A stretch of DNA of 64,000 bases from Burkholderia pseudomultivorans (GTDB lineage Bacteria > Pseudomonadota > Gammaproteobacteria > Burkholderiales > Burkholderiaceae): assembly GCF_001718415.1 (NCBI RefSeq), contig NZ_CP013377.1, positions 248,001-312,000 on the forward strand, in the 5' to 3' direction. Positions 62,994 to 64,000 of the stretch are shown here, piece after piece. Under the pieces are notes generated by a model. It did not search any database. It was not told the DNA's origin and saw only the letters and a program-made list of their open reading frames with translations. Each line of letters begins with the position of its first letter. Position 1 is the stretch's first letter. The translations under genes were made by a program, and so were the position numbers.

Positions 62994-64000
62994 ATGGCCA
63001 TCCTACGCACCTCCCGTTCACGCATCGCGACAGCGGCGATCGTGACGCTCGCCGTCGTCGGCCTCGGGACGTTCGGCGCGATGCGCGTCAACGCGAACGC
63101 ACCCGAGAAGGCCGTCGCCCCGCTGCCGGAAGTCGACGTCGCGGCCGTCGTGCCGCAGACCGTGACCGACTGGCAAAGCTATTCGGGCCGCCTCGAAGCG
63201 GTCGAGAAAGTCGACGTGCGCCCGCAGGTGTCGGGCACGATCGTCGCGGTGAACTTCAAGGACGGCGCGCTCGTGAAGAAGGGCGACGTGCTGTTCGTGA
63301 TCGATCCGCGCCCGTATCAGGCGGAAGTCGACCGCGCCGCCGCTCAGCTCGCGGCCGCGCAGGCGCGCAACGGCTACGCGCAGACCGACTGGCAGCGCGC
63401 GCAGCGGCTGATCGGCGACAACGCGATCGCGAAGCGCGATTTCGACGAGAAGCAGAACGCGGCGCGCGAGGCGACCGCGAACCTGAAGGCCGCCGAAGCC
63501 GCGCTCGAAACCGCGCGCATCAACCTCGGCTACACGCGGATCACCGCGCCGGTGTCGGGGCGCGTGTCGCGCGCCGAAATCACGGTCGGCAACGTCGTGT
63601 CGGCCGGCGCCTCGGCCGCGCCGCTCACGACGCTGGTATCGGTGTCGCCGATCTACGCGTCGTTCGATGCGGACGAGCAGACCTACCTGCAATACATCAA
63701 CGGCGCGCGCGACGGCCGCAAGGTGCCGGTCGAGCTCGGGCTCGCGAACGAGACCGGCTATTCGCGCAGCGGCGTGATCGACTCGGTCGACAACCGGCTC
63801 GACACGTCGTCGGGCACGATCCGCGTGCGCGCGCGTTTCGACAATGCGGACGGCACGCTGGTCCCGGGCCTGTATGCGCGCGTGAAGGTCGGCGGCAGCG
63901 CGCCGCACCAGGCGCTGCTGGTCGACGACGCGGCGATCAACACCGACCAGGACAAGAAGTTCGTGTTCGTCGTCGATGCGCAGGGCCGCGTGTCGTATCG
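62994..64000 (+). CDS. ceoA: CeoA, periplasmic adaptor of an RND efflux pump (5' part)
   Basis: The frame runs to the window end, giving the first 335 residues of a membrane fusion protein. An N-terminal membrane segment (about 10-31) is followed by the lipoyl half-motifs VRPQVSGTIVAVNFKDGALVKKGDVLFVIDPRPY and ITAPVSGRVSRAEITVGNVVSAG, with the alpha-hairpin AAAQLAAAQARNGYAQTDWQRAQRL between them. The beta-barrel part continues past the edge. No Cys for lipidation follows the helix. CeoA joins the RND pump CeoB to the outer-membrane channel OpcM. GGAGATCCAA precedes the ATG. Confidence 0.93.
   Translation, partial: MAILRTSRSRIATAAIVTLAVVGLGTFGAMRVNANAPEKAVAPLPEVDVAAVVPQTVTDWQSYSGRLEAVEKVDVRPQVSGTIVAVNFKDGALVKKGDVLFVIDPRPYQAEVDRAAAQLAAAQARNGYAQTDWQRAQRLIGDNAIAKRDFDEKQNAAREATANLKAAEAALETARINLGYTRITAPVSGRVSRAEITVGNVVSAGASAAPLTTLVSVSPIYASFDADEQTYLQYINGARDGRKVPVELGLANETGYSRSGVIDSVDNRLDTSSGTIRVRARFDNADGTLVPGLYARVKVGGSAPHQALLVDDAAINTDQDKKFVFVVDAQGRVSY

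Overview
The window is very GC-rich, has almost no mobile DNA, and reads as a stretch of a Burkholderia cepacia complex chromosome, most likely the second replicon. The strongest markers are the start of the llpE-ceoA efflux operon with its divergent regulator ceoR at the right end, a complete bhuRSTUV heme-uptake operon, and two porins whose mature chains begin QSSVTLYG. The abundance of LysR, IclR and TetR regulators fits the same assignment. The species cannot be fixed from sequence reading alone. I saw no tRNA, rRNA, CRISPR array, insertion sequence or prophage.

Layout. 0.1-5.8 kb: serine hydrolase, HIT protein, small lipoprotein, isoprenylcysteine methyltransferase-like membrane protein, glycine-zipper protein and the ureide enzyme allE. 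5.9-11.3 kb: LysR regulator divergent from an aldehyde dehydrogenase, a class A penicillin-binding protein and a TRIC-type channel. 11.4-17.9 kb: bhuV-U-T-S-R on the minus strand behind a Fur box. 18-21.5 kb: three small unknown proteins, a porin and an orphan MetQ-like binding protein. 21.7-25 kb: cassette A (zinc deacylase, amino-acid binding protein, LysR regulator). 25.3-35.3 kb: purine permease, DUF3455 protein, old yellow enzyme, aldo/keto reductase with LysR regulator, glucose-6-phosphate dehydrogenase, AhpD-like protein, and acuI with a TetR regulator. 35.5-41 kb: M20 amidohydrolase, MHS transporter and cassette B (LysR, binding protein, zinc deacylase), a paralogue of cassette A. 41.3-46.6 kb: PDDEXK/DUF1016 nuclease, IclR regulator with pcaF, and an Aer-like chemoreceptor with a sigma-28 promoter. 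46.7-51.2 kb: gabT-gabD and a divergent MocR regulator. 51.3-56 kb: N-formylglutamate amidohydrolase, IclR regulator and YfcC transporter, divergent from a porin, with palindromic operator-like sites between them. 56-64 kb: EamA transporter, selD, LysE exporter, nucleoside permease-family lipoprotein, DUF4148 protein, ceoR, llpE and the 5' part of ceoA.

How the genes work together. The heme operon is a complete iron-responsive pathway: outer-membrane receptor, periplasmic binding protein, inner-membrane ABC transporter and cytoplasmic heme-handling protein. The GABA locus turns GABA into succinate under a MocR regulator. The porin/amidohydrolase/IclR/YfcC cluster looks like a dedicated uptake-and-deformylation module. 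The two paralogous cassettes each pair a basic-amino-acid-type binding protein with a carboxypeptidase-like zinc deacylase and a LysR regulator, without ABC permease or ATPase genes. Cassette B also sits beside an M20 acylase and a metabolite:proton symporter, which suggests scavenging of acylated amino acids. That cassette pair and the formylglutamate cluster are the best candidates here for undescribed systems.
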